64,000 nucleotides of DNA from Agrococcus baldri (lineage in GTDB: Bacteria; Actinomycetota; Actinomycetes; Actinomycetales; Microbacteriaceae). Made by a program: the position numbers and the translations under genes. This document shows positions 9,094 to 22,767 of the stretch, in pieces (the stretch's first letter is position 1; the number at the start of each line of letters is the position of its first letter). The stretch is from NCBI GenBank assembly GCA_007988785.1, contig BJUU01000011.1:1-64000 (forward strand). The letters are read 5' to 3'. The notes beneath the pieces are model-generated. The model was given only the letters and a program-made list of their open reading frames with translations. It was not told the origin of the DNA and ran no database searches.

Positions 9094-9984
9094 TCACGCG
9101 GCCGTCCACGCGACGTAGCGGCGGTGGGCGGCCACGATCTGCGCGAGGAGACGCGTGCCGCCGTCGTCCAGGTCGTGCTTGGTGACCGTGATGATGTGCC
9201 AGCCGAGGGCACGCAGCCGCTCGATCCTGGCGAGGTCTCGCGACCGCTGCTCAGGTTCGGTGTGATGCTCGCCGTCGTACTCGACGCCGAGCTTGAGTTT
9301 GGGCCAGCTCAGATCGAGCCTCGCGATGAAGGTGCCGGATGCATCGAAGACCTCGTGCTGCAACGTCGGCTCGGGCAGCGCACCGATGACGAGCAGTCGC
9401 ACGAGCGTCTCGCGCGGCGACTCCGCGCCGACCCGAACGAGCGAGAGGGCACGGCGTGCGCGGTGAAGCCCGCGCGCCCCGCTGTAGCGACGCAGCGCAT
9501 CCGTCAGCTCATCGACCGAGAGCGGCGCTTGTCGCTTGGGCGACACCAGCCAGTCTCCGACGATGACCAGCTCCTCGACCGTCAGCATGGTCGCCAGGTG
9601 GATGAAGACGTCGGGGCGGGACTCGACCCGAAGTCCGTCGACCTCGACCGTCGTGGACTTGAGCCGGTGACCGACCACACCGGGTCGCACCATGCGTGCC
9701 CGTCCGGTGGGTGAGGCCAGGTGCACTCTGGCCTCGCTCTCGAGCCGCGTCGGCAGCGGCATGCCATGGATGCGCGCGGCCGTCGAGTGCGAGAAGAACT
9801 GGTCGTCGACGGCGAGGACGCGGACAGCCTCGAAGAGCGCCTGCGCGTCGTCGCCGATGGCGGCGGTGATGCGGGCCCCGCGGGCAGGCGAGGTGAACGC
9901 CATGGAGCGGAGCTCCGCGGCTGTGTAGCCGCGGTCGAGGCCCGCGCGGACGGTGAAGCCGTGTGGTGATTCCATGCGCGGCAT
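9094..9984 (-). CDS. DUF559 protein with AbiEi-like N-terminus and PD-(D/E)XK-type C-terminal domain
   Basis: 296 residues. The N-terminal third (GFTVRAGLDRGYTAAELRSM) resembles the winged-helix region of AbiEi-like antitoxins. The C-terminal part is a DUF559/Vsr-like nuclease fold with D224 in a short strand, then E235-Y-D237, then a basic helix: the spacing of a PD-(D/E)XK metal site. Family members are common and often multicopy in Microbacteriaceae, mostly of unknown function. The start is uncertain: ATG at 9984 or 9975, or a GTG at 10044 inside the repeat array. The gene is alone between two inverted arrays of a 20-bp repeat, which suggests it moves, or is maintained, with them. Confidence 0.85.
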   Translation of the reverse strand: MPRMESPHGFTVRAGLDRGYTAAELRSMAFTSPARGARITAAIGDDAQALFEAVRVLAVDDQFFSHSTAARIHGMPLPTRLESEARVHLASPTGRARMVRPGVVGHRLKSTTVEVDGLRVESRPDVFIHLATMLTVEELVIVGDWLVSPKRQAPLSVDELTDALRRYSGARGLHRARRALSLVRVGAESPRETLVRLLVIGALPEPTLQHEVFDASGTFIARLDLSWPKLKLGVEYDGEHHTEPEQRSRDLARIERLRALGWHIITVTKHDLDDGGTRLLAQIVAAHRRYVAWTAA

Positions 9985-10040
9985 GGTGTGCCATCTGGTG
10001 GCTCGCCGGCGGCCAGCGACCGCATGGTTGTGGAGAACCG

Positions 10041-10147
10041 CCACTCACACGCGCGAGGCGCCACTCACACGCAGGAGGCGCCAGTCACACGCGGGAGGCG
10101 CCACTCAGATGCGGGAGGCGCCACTCAGATGCGGGAGGCGCCAATGG
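10041..10147. repeat. Right 20-bp tandem array of the inverted pair (5' side of the DUF559 gene)
   Basis: Five 20-bp units from 10041 to 10140 plus a partial sixth. The last two are identical (CCACTCAGATGCGGGAGGCG) and the three nearest the gene have CACAC in place of CAGAT. Positions 10090-10147 are the exact reverse complement of 8993-9050. The array occupies the region upstream of the DUF559 gene and just after the pdtaR stop, so it may also influence transcription of the gene. Confidence 0.95.
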
Positions 10148-10158
10148 AGCGGAGGGGG

Positions 10159-10800
10159 CTACTTCTTGGGGGTGCCGAGCTGCTCGATGACGGCCTGCGC
10201 GACCTCGGCCATCGTGAGGCGGCGGTCCATCGACGCCTTCTGGATCCAGCGGAAGGCCTCCGGCTCGGCCAGGCCCATGCGCTGGTTCAGCAGGCCCTTC
10301 GCGCGGTCGACGAGCTTGCGGGTCTCGAAGCGGTCGGCGAAGTCGGCGACCTCCGACTCGAGCGCGCGGATCTGGTCCCAGCGGGCCAGCGCGATCTCGA
10401 TCGCCGGCAGCAGGTCGTTCTGCGTGAACGGCTTCACGACGTAGGCCAGCGCGCCGGCCTCGCCCGCCCGCTCGACGAGCTCCTTCTGGCTGAAGGCCGT
10501 CAGCAGCACGACCGGCGCGATCTTCGCCGCACCGATCTTCTCGGCAGCGGTGATGCCGTCCATCTTCGGCATCTTCACGTCCATGACGACCAGGTCGGGC
10601 TTCAGCTCGGTCGCGAGCTCGACCGCGCGCTCGCCGTCGCCCGCCTCGCCGACGACCTCGAAGCCTGCGGCCTGCAGCGTCTCGACGATGTCGAGGCGGA
10701 TGAGCGACTCGTCCTCGGCCACGAGGACGGTGCGTGCGGTGGAGGGGGTCGGCGCGTCAGCCGTGTCGAGCTGCGGCTCGGCGAAGAGGTCGTCGGTCAT
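10159..10800 (-). CDS. pdtaR: ANTAR-domain response regulator (PdtaR type)
   Basis: 213 residues. The receiver domain has acidic residues E29/D30, phospho-acceptor Asp74 (V-V-M-D-V-K-M-P), a L-L-T-A-F switch region and K-P-F; the C-terminal ANTAR RNA-binding domain is at about 150-205. It should be phosphorylated by an unlinked histidine kinase and act as an RNA-binding antiterminator, as Rv1626 does in Mycobacterium, whose neighbourhood (pyk, polA, rpsA) matches this one. The start ATG 10800 lies 7 bases after a TAGGCT box, so the mRNA is probably leaderless. Confidence 0.92.
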   Translation of the reverse strand: MTDDLFAEPQLDTADAPTPSTARTVLVAEDESLIRLDIVETLQAAGFEVVGEAGDGERAVELATELKPDLVVMDVKMPKMDGITAAEKIGAAKIAPVVLLTAFSQKELVERAGEAGALAYVVKPFTQNDLLPAIEIALARWDQIRALESEVADFADRFETRKLVDRAKGLLNQRMGLAEPEAFRWIQKASMDRRLTMAEVAQAVIEQLGTPKK

Positions 10801-10807
10801 GACCACT

Positions 10808-10813
10808 AGCCTA
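10808..10813 (-). promoter_or_regulatory. TAGGCT -10 box, leaderless pdtaR start
   Basis: Minus-strand TAGGCT, then AGTGGTC, then the ATG at 10800. The site lies in the 48-base gap between pdtaR and the divergent tRNA-Leu gene. Confidence 0.55.
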
Positions 10814-10848
10814 GTGTTCGTCGCGGGCACGGCTTGGCCGTCCCGCAG

Positions 10849-10930
10849 GCCGGTGTGGCGGAATTGGCATACGCGGCGCACTCAAACTGCGCTTCCGCGA
10901 GGATTGTGGGTTCGAGTCCCACCACCGGCA
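10849..10930 (+). tRNA. tRNA-Leu (anticodon CAA)
   Basis: The 7-bp acceptor stem GCCGGTG/CACCGGC closes at 10849-10855 and 10923-10929, with discriminator A at 10930. The anticodon arm GCGCA-CTCAAAC-TGCGC gives CAA, reading UUG. There is a long variable arm (class II) and a T arm with GGTTCGAGTCCC. CCA is not encoded. It is followed at once by a strong terminator hairpin. Confidence 0.96.
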
Positions 10931-10935
10931 CGCGC

Positions 10936-10972
10936 AGAACGGCCCGACCTCGCGAGAGGTGCGGGCCGTTCT
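10936..10972 (+). terminator. Terminator after tRNA-Leu
   Basis: An 11-bp perfect outer stem (AGAACGGCCCG/CGGGCCGTTCT), extended by ACCT/AGGT, begins 6 bases after the tRNA 3' end. The short T-run follows on the plus strand, so it serves the tRNA and not pyk. Confidence 0.75.
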
Positions 10973-10973
10973 T

Positions 10974-11031
10974 GGTCTCGATACGGCCCTTCGGGCCTAC
11001 TCGACCAGCGTTGGGGCCTCCTCGACCAGCG
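10974..11031. repeat. Interspersed repeat, tandem copy and a half
   Basis: GGTCTCGATACGGCCC-TTCG-GGCCTACTCGACCAGCG, containing a short GGCCC/GGGCC hairpin, then a second partial copy GGCCTCCTCGACCAGCG. The same family (GTCTCGATACG...CTACTCGACGACC) occurs at 29634-29673. It fills the gap between the tRNA terminator and the pyk stop. Confidence 0.75.
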
Positions 11032-11036
11032 TGGCG

Positions 11037-12527
11037 TCAGGCCTCGTCGGGGTGCGGCACGGAGTGCAGCACCTCGATGCGGCGCTTGCCGTGGTACGCG
11101 GGCGCCGCCTCGGCGTGCACGTCGCCGACGCGGTGCACGCGCAGGTCGTTCGTGGAGCCGGAGATGCCCGGGGGCATGCCCGAGATCACGACGACCTTCT
11201 CCCCCACCGGCACGAGCCCCTTGCCGATGAGCACGTCGTCGACCTGGGCGATCATGTCGTCGGTGTGCATCACCCGGTCGACCAGGTGCGTCTGCATGCC
11301 CCAGATCATCTGCATGCGGCACTCGACCTCGGGGTCGGGCGTGAAGCCGAACGTGGGGATGGCGGTGCGCAGCCGCGACATGCGGCGGGCGGAGTCGCCC
11401 GACTCGGTGAAGACCACGATGGCCTTCGCCTCGACGAACTCCGCCACCTCGAGGGCGGCGAGCGTCATCGCGCCGCCCTGCGTGCGCGGCTTCGTGCCGA
11501 GCGGCGGGATGCGGCCGAGGCCCTGGTCCTCCGCCGCGACGACGATGCGCGCCATGGTCTCGATGGTGGTGATGGCGTGCTTGCCGACGCTCGTCTCGCC
11601 CGAGAGCATCACCGCATCCGCCCCGTCGAGGATGGCGTTGGCGCAGTCGCTCGCCTCGGCGCGCGTCGGGCGCGGGTTCTCGATCATCGACTCGAGCACC
11701 TGCGTCGCGACGATCACGGGCTTGGCCCAGCGGCGCGCCATCTCGATCGCGCGCTTCTGCACCAGCGGCACCTGCTCGAGCGGCAGCTCGACGCCCAGGT
11801 CGCCGCGGGCGACCATGATCGCGTCGAAGGCGTCGATGATGTCGGCGAGGTTCTGCACCGCCTGCGGCTTCTCGATCTTGGCGACGACGGGCAGCTTGCG
11901 CCCCTCCTCGGCCATGATCTCGTGCACGCGCGCGATGTCGGCCGCGTCGCGCACGAACGAGAGCGCGATGATGTCGGCGCCCAGGTTCAGCGCCCAGCGC
12001 AGGTCGGACTCGTCCTTCTCGCTCAGCGCCGGCACGTTGACGGCCACGCCGGGCAGGTTGATGCCCTTGTTCGAGGAGACGGGGCCGCCGACGACCACCT
12101 CGGTCACGACATCCGTCTCGGTCACCTCCGTCGCCCGCAGCGCGATGCGGCCGTCGTCGATCAGCAGCGGGTCGCCGACCTTCACGTCGGCCGGCAGGCC
12201 GGTGAAGGTGGTGCCGGCGCGCTGGCCGTCGCCCTCGATCTCATCGGTCGTGATGGTGAAGGTGTCGCCCTCGGCGAGCTCGTACGGCCCGCCGGGGATC
12301 TTGCCGAGGCGGATCTTCGGGCCCTGCAGGTCGACCAGGATGCCGACCGGCTGCTTCAGCTCGTCGGAGGCCCGGCGGATGTTCGCGTACACCTCCTCAT
12401 GCACGCTGCGGTCGCCATGGCTCAGGTTCATGCGCGCGACGTTCACGCCGGCCGCGAGCGCGGCCTTCGTGTTCTCGTAGCCGGCAAGGGCCGGCCCCCA
12501 CGTCGCGACGATCTTGGCTCGTCTCAC
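11037..12527 (-). CDS. pyk: Pyruvate kinase
   Basis: 496 residues covering all pyruvate kinase regions: the N-terminal RRAKIVATWGPA, V-N-V-A-R-M-N-L-S-H-G, the catalytic K-I-E-K-P segment, V-A-R-G-D-L-G-V-E-L, and M-L-S-G-E-T. It converts PEP and ADP to pyruvate and ATP. The start is GTG 12527. In the first motif Trp stands where a Leu (TLGPA) is usual, a variant worth noting but not one that disables the site. It lies between gltD and the tRNA/pdtaR region. Confidence 0.96.
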   Translation of the reverse strand: MRRAKIVATWGPALAGYENTKAALAAGVNVARMNLSHGDRSVHEEVYANIRRASDELKQPVGILVDLQGPKIRLGKIPGGPYELAEGDTFTITTDEIEGDGQRAGTTFTGLPADVKVGDPLLIDDGRIALRATEVTETDVVTEVVVGGPVSSNKGINLPGVAVNVPALSEKDESDLRWALNLGADIIALSFVRDAADIARVHEIMAEEGRKLPVVAKIEKPQAVQNLADIIDAFDAIMVARGDLGVELPLEQVPLVQKRAIEMARRWAKPVIVATQVLESMIENPRPTRAEASDCANAILDGADAVMLSGETSVGKHAITTIETMARIVVAAEDQGLGRIPPLGTKPRTQGGAMTLAALEVAEFVEAKAIVVFTESGDSARRMSRLRTAIPTFGFTPDPEVECRMQMIWGMQTHLVDRVMHTDDMIAQVDDVLIGKGLVPVGEKVVVISGMPPGISGSTNDLRVHRVGDVHAEAAPAYHGKRRIEVLHSVPHPDEA

Positions 12528-12643
12528 AGGTCACTCGCTTTCGTCATCGCGCCGCCTGGGTGGGTTCGGCACGAACGGTTCCATCCTGCCAGGCGGATGC
12601 GCGGGGCGCTCCCGCGCGCCCGCCCGGCAGGTGGGTGGTGGTC

Positions 12644-14087
12644 TCAGGCCGCGAAGGGGCGGTCGGTCGCGCGCACGGGCGCCGGCAGCTCGCTCGATCC
12701 CTCGAGGTAGGCGTCGACGGCGGCCGCCACCGCGCGGCCCTCGGCGATCGCCCACACGATGAGCGATGCGCCGCGGCCCGCGTCGCCGGCCACGAACACG
12801 CCGGGCCGCTCGGTCGAGTAGTCGGGCTGCCGCTGCGGCACGCCGCGCTCGAACGGGACGCCGAGCGCCTCGCCGATCGACGCATCCGCCCCCGTGAAGC
12901 CCAGCGCGAGCAGCACCAGGTCGGCGGGGATCTCGCGCTCGGTGCCGGCCTTGGGCCGCCGCACGCCGTCGACGATCTCGGTGTCGGCCACCTTGAGGGC
13001 GCGCACCTCACCGGCGGCGTTCGCCAGGAACTCGACGGTCGAGACGAGGTAGGCGCGCTCGCCGCCCTCCTCGTGGCTCGTCTGCACCTCGAACAGGCTC
13101 GGGTGCACGGGCCACGGCTGGTGCTCGGGGCGCTCCTCGGGCGGCTGCACGCCGATCGCGAGGTTCGTGACCGTGAGCGCTCCCTGCCGGTGCGCGGTGC
13201 CGATGCAGTCGGAGCCGGTGTCGCCGCCGCCGAGCACCACGACGTGCTTGCCCGCCGCCGTGATCTGGTTGCCGGGCACGGTGCCCGCGACCGCGCGGTT
13301 CTGCTGCACGAGGTACTCCATCGCCGGGTGCACGCCGTCGAGGCCGCGGCCGGGGATGTCGAGCTCGCGCGCGACCGGCGCGCCCGTGGCGACGACGATC
13401 GCGTCGAAGCGCTCGTGCAGCTCCTCCCAGCTCACGTCGCGGCCGATCTCGACCCCGGCGCGGAAGCGCGTGCCCTCCGCCTGCATCTGCGTCAGGCGGG
13501 CCTCGATGGTCTGCTTCTCGAGCTTGAAGTCGGGGATGCCGTAGCGCAGCAGCCCGCCGATGCGGTCGTCGCGCTCGTACACCGCCACCGTGTGCCCGGC
13601 GCGCGTGAGCTGCTGCGCGGCCGCGAGCCCCGCGGGGCCGGAGCCGACCACGGCGACCGTCTTGCCGGTGAGGCGGGCGGGCGGGTGCGGCTCCGTCCAG
13701 CCGTTCGCGAAGGCCTCGTCGGCGATCGCCTGCTCGACCGACTTGATCGTCACGGCCGGCTGGTTGATGCCGAGCACGCACGAGGACTCGCACGGCGCGG
13801 GGCACAGCCTGCCGGTGAGCTCGGGGAAGTTGTTCGTCGCGTGCAGGCGGTCGCTCGCGGCGCGCCCCTCGCCGCGCCAGGTGAGGTCGTTCCACTCGGG
13901 GATGAGGTTGCCGAGCGGGCAGCCCTGGTGGCAGAACGGCACGCCGCAGTCCATGCAGCGCCCCGCCTGCCGCTTGAGCACGGCCTTGTCGCCCGGCTCG
14001 CCGATCTCGCGCCAGTCGAGGATGCGCACCGGCACCGGCCGCTTCTTCGGGAGCTCGCGCTCCGTCACCTTCAGGAATCCACGAGGA

Positions 14088-14095
<8 letters not shown>
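12644..14095 (-). CDS. gltD: Glutamate synthase small (beta) subunit
   Basis: 483 residues. The N-terminal iron-sulfur region has C47-x2-C50, C55 and C59, then C-P-A-P-C-E-S-S-C. It is followed by FAD-binding (V-V-G-S-G-P-A-G) and NAD(P)H-binding ([10 protein letters not shown]) Rossmann motifs. It feeds electrons from NADPH to GltB for glutamate formation from glutamine and 2-oxoglutarate. The GTG start (14095) overlaps the gltB stop by 8 bases, so the two subunits are translationally coupled. The gene ends 116 bases before pyk. Confidence 0.96.
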
Positions 14096-18653
<4,558 letters not shown>

Positions 18654-18707
18654 CGTGCTCCTGTGCTGTTCGTGCTGGCGAGAGGAGCGGGACGCCGTCG
18701 GCCCGCA

Positions 18708-18725
18708 GCGCGCTCAGGAGCGCGC
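18708..18725 (-). terminator. Small hairpin between lgt and gltB
   Basis: A perfect 8-bp inverted repeat GCGCGCTC-AG-GAGCGCGC lies just after the lgt stop and about 55 bases before gltB. There is no U-tract. It could end the trp-lgt transcript or act in the gltB leader; the sequence does not decide. Confidence 0.35.
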
Positions 18726-18730
18726 AAGCC

Positions 18731-19906
18731 CTATCTGGTGGTCGCGGCCGCGGGGTCTGCGGCGAGCTCGGCCTCGTCCTGGGTGCGGGTCTCGGGGAGC
18801 TCGGTGTAGCGGGAAGAATCTACACCCTCATCGGCGCCCGGCTCGCGCCCGGGGCGCCACGGCGAGGGCTCGAGGCCCGGGTGGCGGCGCGTCTGCACGA
18901 GCCACACGACCACGCCGACGGCGATCGCGAGGAAGGCCATCCAGACGTTGGTGCGGATGCCCAGCAGCAGCTCGGAGGGGTCGAGGCGGATGGTCTCGAA
19001 CACCGAGCGGCCCACGCCGTACCAGATGAGGTAGAGGGCGATCAGGCGGCCCCACTGCACGTCGCGCTTGCGGTCGAGCCAGAGCAGCAGGGCGGCGCCC
19101 AGCACGTTCCAGACGATCTCGTAGGCGAAGGTCGGGTGGAAGAGCGTCTCGGGCGGCAGGCCGACGGGGAACGCCGGGTTGGTGGCCTCGATCTCGAGGC
19201 CCCACGGCAGGTCGGTGGGCTGGCCGAAGAGCTCGTGGTTGAACCAGTTGCCGAGCCGGCCGAAGGCCTGGGCGAGCAGCAGCCCGGGGGCGAGCGCGTC
19301 GACGAAGGTGCTGAAGCGCAGCCCCGTCATGCGGCAGCCGATCCAGATGCCGATCGCACCGCCGATCAGCGCCCCGAAGATGGCGATGCCGCCCTCCCAG
19401 ATGTAGAGCGCTGTCATGGGGTCGCGGCCGGCGCCGAAGTAGTCGTCGGGGTGCGTGAGCACGTGGAAGACGCGGGCGGCGACGATGCCCAGCAGCACGG
19501 CCCAGACGGCGATGTCGATCACGTAGCCGGCCTCGACGCCGCGCTGGCGCAGCCGGTAGCCGGTGAGCAGCGTCGCCACCACGATGCCGGCGAGGATGCA
19601 CAGCGCGTAGGTCTGCACGCCCCAGCTCGGGCCGACGATGCGCAGCAGGAACGCGAGCACGACGCCGAACAGCAGGCTCCAGAGCAGCGTCCAGCCGGCG
19701 TCCTTGCGCGTGAGCGTGCCGGCGAGCAGCATGATCGCGAGCACGACGACCGTGATGACGATGCCCACCACGAGCCCGAAGAGCACGGCGCCGAGCACCG
19801 AGCCCTGCACGAGCGGCATCACGCCGATCGCGTCGAGCCACTGCCCGATCGCGAGCTGCTGCCACTCGGGGCTCGGACTGGGGATGCTCTGGAGGAGACT
19901 GGTCAC
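18731..19906 (-). CDS. lgt: Prolipoprotein diacylglyceryl transferase with an inserted two-helix segment
   Basis: 391 residues; typical Lgt proteins are about 260-330. It transfers diacylglycerol from phosphatidylglycerol to the lipobox cysteine of prolipoproteins in the membrane. The Lgt signature G216-R-L-G-N-W-F-N-H-E-L-F-G is intact. The N-terminal I-P-S-P-S element (8-12) is separated from the usual Q-T-Y-A-L-C-I-L-A-G helix (98-107) by about 75 residues that include two extra hydrophobic segments (about 35-63 and 72-92). The C-terminal tail is hydrophilic and acidic. The GTG start overlaps the trpA stop by 4 bases (GTGA). Confidence 0.93.
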   Translation of the reverse strand: MTSLLQSIPSPSPEWQQLAIGQWLDAIGVMPLVQGSVLGAVLFGLVVGIVITVVVLAIMLLAGTLTRKDAGWTLLWSLLFGVVLAFLLRIVGPSWGVQTYALCILAGIVVATLLTGYRLRQRGVEAGYVIDIAVWAVLLGIVAARVFHVLTHPDDYFGAGRDPMTALYIWEGGIAIFGALIGGAIGIWIGCRMTGLRFSTFVDALAPGLLLAQAFGRLGNWFNHELFGQPTDLPWGLEIEATNPAFPVGLPPETLFHPTFAYEIVWNVLGAALLLWLDRKRDVQWGRLIALYLIWYGVGRSVFETIRLDPSELLLGIRTNVWMAFLAIAVGVVVWLVQTRRHPGLEPSPWRPGREPGADEGVDSSRYTELPETRTQDEAELAADPAAATTR

Positions 19907-20772
19907 GCGGAGGCGCCCTTCTGTGCTGATGCCGGCCCAGCGGGGCCGCCGTCGAGTGTACCGACGACGAGCGAGTCGGCGAGCTCGCGCAGCGCGGGCA
20001 CGCCGCCGTCGCCGAGCGCGCGCACGAGCGCCGAGCCGACGATGGCGCCGTCGGCGTAGTCGACGACCTGCCGCACGTGCGCGGCCGTCGAGATGCCGAC
20101 GCCCACGCAGCGCAGCGTCTCGCGGCCGAGCGCCTCGGCGCGCACCTCGATGCGGTCGGCGAGCGCGCGGGCGGCGAGGTCGACATCCGCCCTCGTGCCC
20201 GTCGTGCCCATGGTCGAGACGGTGTACACAAAGCCCCTGGAGGCCTCGATGACGCCGTCGAGGCGCGCGTCGGAGGAGGATGGCGCCGCGAGGAAGACGC
20301 GGTCGAGGTCGTGCCGCTCGGCGGCATCGAGCCACTCCGCCGCGTTCTCGGGCGTGAGGTCGGGCGTGATGAGCCCGGCGCCCCCGGCAGCCGCGAAGCG
20401 CTCCGCGAACCGGTCGACGCCGTGGCGCAGCACGGGGTTCCAGTACGTCATCACGAGCACGGGGATGTCGGTGCGGGCCGTGATGGCCTCGAGCGCCAGG
20501 AAGAGCTCCTCGAGCCGGAAGCCGCGCTCGAGCGTCGCCTGCGTGGCGGCCTGGATGACGGGGCCGTCCATGCCCGGGTCGCTGTAGGGCACGCCGAGCT
20601 CGATCGCGGTGAAGCCGGCGTCGGCGAGCGCGAGCACGGCCTCGACGCAGGTGTCGAGGTCGGGGTAGCCGACCGGCAGGTAGCCGATCAGGGCGCGGTC
20701 CCCGCTCGCGCGGATGGCGGCCTCGGTGCGGCTGCCCGTGCGGCTGCCCGTGCGGCTCGATGCCTCGCTCAC
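19903..20772 (-). CDS. trpA: Tryptophan synthase alpha subunit
   Basis: 289 residues. It cleaves indole-3-glycerol phosphate to indole. The catalytic Glu lies in [11 protein letters not shown] and the catalytic Asp in the P-D-L-T-P-E segment. Phosphate-binding glycines lie towards the C-terminus (V-G-V-G-I-S, G-A-I-V-G-S-A). The N-terminus carries a short R-T-G-S repeat that comes from a 12-bp tandem repeat. The GTG start overlaps trpB by 4 bases and the stop overlaps lgt by 4 bases. Confidence 0.96.
   Translation of the reverse strand: MSEASSRTGSRTGSRTEAAIRASGDRALIGYLPVGYPDLDTCVEAVLALADAGFTAIELGVPYSDPGMDGPVIQAATQATLERGFRLEELFLALEAITARTDIPVLVMTYWNPVLRHGVDRFAERFAAAGGAGLITPDLTPENAAEWLDAAERHDLDRVFLAAPSSSDARLDGVIEASRGFVYTVSTMGTTGTRADVDLAARALADRIEVRAEALGRETLRCVGVGISTAAHVRQVVDYADGAIVGSALVRALGDGGVPALRELADSLVVGTLDGGPAGPASAQKGASA
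20726..20759. repeat. 12-bp tandem repeat within the trpA 5' end
   Basis: GTGCGGCTGCCC twice, plus most of a third copy. It is in frame, giving the [11 protein letters not shown]-terminal stretch of TrpA. Copy number could vary without breaking the frame. Confidence 0.8.
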
Positions 20773-21980
20773 GTCTGCTGCGCTCCCTCGTCGAGCATGT
20801 CGAACCACCGGCCGGCGGTCGCGACGTCCTTGTCGCCGCGGCCGGAGAGCGAGACGACGAGCGTCGCGCCCGGCTGCTCCTTCGCGAGGCGCAGCGCCCC
20901 GGCGACGGCGTGGGCCGACTCGATGGCGGGGATGATGCCCTCGGCGCGCGTGAGGGCGAGGAACGCGTCCATCGCCTCCGCATCGCTCACCGGCTGGTAC
21001 TCGGCGCGGCCGATGTCGTGCAGCCAGGCGTGCTCGGGGCCGACGCCCGGGTAGTCGAGGCCGGCGGAGATCGAGTGCGACTCGAGGGTCTGGCCGTCCT
21101 CGTCCTGCAGCAGGTAGGTGCGCATGCCGTGCAGCAGGCCGGGCGCGCCCCGCTCGATGGAGAGCGCGTGCCGCTCGGTCTCTGCGCCGTCGCCCGCGGC
21201 CTCGAGGCCGATCAGGCGCACCTCGGGGTCGTCGAGGAAGGCGTGGAAGATGCCCATGGCGTTCGAGCCGCCGCCGACGCACGCGAGCACGGCGTGCGGC
21301 AGGCCGCCCGTCATCGCGATGGTCTGCTCGCGGGCCTCCTCGCCGATGGCGCGGTGGAAGTCGCGCACCATCTCGGGGAACGGATGCGGGCCCGCGACCG
21401 TGCCCATGAGGTAGTGGGTGGTGTCGACGTTCGCGACCCAGTCGCGCAGCCCCTCGTTGATGGCGTCCTTGAGCGTGCGGGAGCCGCTCTTCACCGGCAC
21501 CACCTCGGCGCCCAGCAGGCGCATGCGGGCGACGTTGAGCGCCTGCCGCTCGGTGTCGACCTCGCCCATGTAGACGACGCACTCCATGCCGAACAGGGCC
21601 GCAGCCGTGGCGGTGGCGACGCCGTGCTGGCCGGCCCCGGTCTCGGCGATCAGGCGCGTCTTGCCGAGCCGCTGGGCGACGAGCGCCTGGCCGAGCACGT
21701 TGTTGATCTTGTGGCTGCCGGTGTGGTTGAGATCCTCGCGCTTGAGCAGGATGCGGGCGCCGGCCCGCTCGCTCAGGCGCGTCGCCTCGGTGAGCAGCGA
21801 TGGCCTGCCGGTGTAGTCGCGCGAGAGGCGCGCGAACTCGGCCTGGAAGGCCTCGTCGGTGCGGCACTGCTCGTACGCCTGGGCGAGCTCGTCGATCGCC
21901 GCCATGAGCGGCTCGGGCATGAAGACGCCGCCGTAGCCGCCGTACCAGGGGCCGTGGTGGTCGCGCAGCTGCTCGATCAT
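20769..21980 (-). CDS. trpB: Tryptophan synthase beta subunit
   Basis: 403 residues, full length. It condenses indole with serine using PLP. The PLP lysine is Lys91 in H-T-G-S-H-K-I-N-N. The cofactor phosphate loop G-G-G-S-N-A and the conserved E-T-G-A-G-Q-H-G motif are present. The ATG overlaps the trpC stop by 4 bases (ATGA). Confidence 0.97.
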   Translation of the reverse strand: MIEQLRDHHGPWYGGYGGVFMPEPLMAAIDELAQAYEQCRTDEAFQAEFARLSRDYTGRPSLLTEATRLSERAGARILLKREDLNHTGSHKINNVLGQALVAQRLGKTRLIAETGAGQHGVATATAAALFGMECVVYMGEVDTERQALNVARMRLLGAEVVPVKSGSRTLKDAINEGLRDWVANVDTTHYLMGTVAGPHPFPEMVRDFHRAIGEEAREQTIAMTGGLPHAVLACVGGGSNAMGIFHAFLDDPEVRLIGLEAAGDGAETERHALSIERGAPGLLHGMRTYLLQDEDGQTLESHSISAGLDYPGVGPEHAWLHDIGRAEYQPVSDAEAMDAFLALTRAEGIIPAIESAHAVAGALRLAKEQPGATLVVSLSGRGDKDVATAGRWFDMLDEGAQQT

Positions 21981-22765
21981 GATGCCCTCCCGAACTCGGC
22001 GACGCGGGCCTCAGGGTCGCCGTGGGTGACGAGCGCCTCTCCGACCAGCACCGCATCCGCACCGTCGCGCCGGTAGCGCGCGACGTCCGCTGCCTCCCGC
22101 ACGCCCGACTCGGCGACCGCGACGGTGCCGGCGGGGATGCGCGCCCGCAGCTCGCCGAAGCGGCCGGGGTGCATCGTGAAGGTCTTGAGGTCGCGGGTGT
22201 TGACGCCCAGGATGCTCGCGCCCGTCTCGAGCGCCGCGTCGATCTCGCGCTCGTCGTGCACCTCGACGAGCACCGAGAGCCCGAGCTCGCGGGCGAACGC
22301 GTGCAGCGCGGCGAGCCGCTTGGGCTCGAGCGAGGCGACGATGAGCAGCGCCAGGTCGGCGCCGAAGGCGCGCGCCTCGAGCAGCTGGTACTCGTCGGCG
22401 ATGAAGTCCTTGCGCAGCACCGGCACCGCGACGGCGGCGCGCACCGCCCGCAGGTCGTCGAGCGTGCCCAGGAAGCGGCGGCCCTCGGTGAGCACGCTGA
22501 TGGCGCTCGCTCCCCCGGCCTGGTAGCGGGCGGCGAGCGATGCGGGCTCGGGGATGTCGGCGAGCGCGCCCTTCGAGGGGCTTGCGCGCTTCACCTCGGC
22601 GATGATGTGGGGGCCGTCGGAGTCGGCCTTGGGCGTGCCGAGCATGGCCGCCGCGTCGAGCGGCTGCGGGGTCGAGAGCGCGATGGACTCCAGGCGGGCC
22701 GTCGGCAGGCTCTCGCGCCGCCGGGCCGCATCCTCGAGCGCGCCCGCCGTGAGCGCGTCGAGCAC
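21977..22765 (-). CDS. trpC: Indole-3-glycerol phosphate synthase
   Basis: 262 residues of TIM barrel. The [10 protein letters not shown] motif carries the catalytic Lys and Glu, and V-L-R-K-D-F and A-E-S-G-V are also present. It closes the ring of CdRP to give indole-3-glycerol phosphate. The start is most likely GTG 22765, two bases after the stop of the preceding gene, with AGGA upstream; a CTG at 22771 is possible. It is not fused to TrpF. Confidence 0.95.
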   Translation of the reverse strand: MLDALTAGALEDAARRRESLPTARLESIALSTPQPLDAAAMLGTPKADSDGPHIIAEVKRASPSKGALADIPEPASLAARYQAGGASAISVLTEGRRFLGTLDDLRAVRAAVAVPVLRKDFIADEYQLLEARAFGADLALLIVASLEPKRLAALHAFARELGLSVLVEVHDEREIDAALETGASILGVNTRDLKTFTMHPGRFGELRARIPAGTVAVAESGVREAADVARYRRDGADAVLVGEALVTHGDPEARVAEFGRAS

Positions 22766-22767
22766 GC

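Noticed and set aside
8993-10147. CRISPR-like array
   Set aside because: The 20-bp units are directly adjacent, with no spacers, and no cas gene is present.
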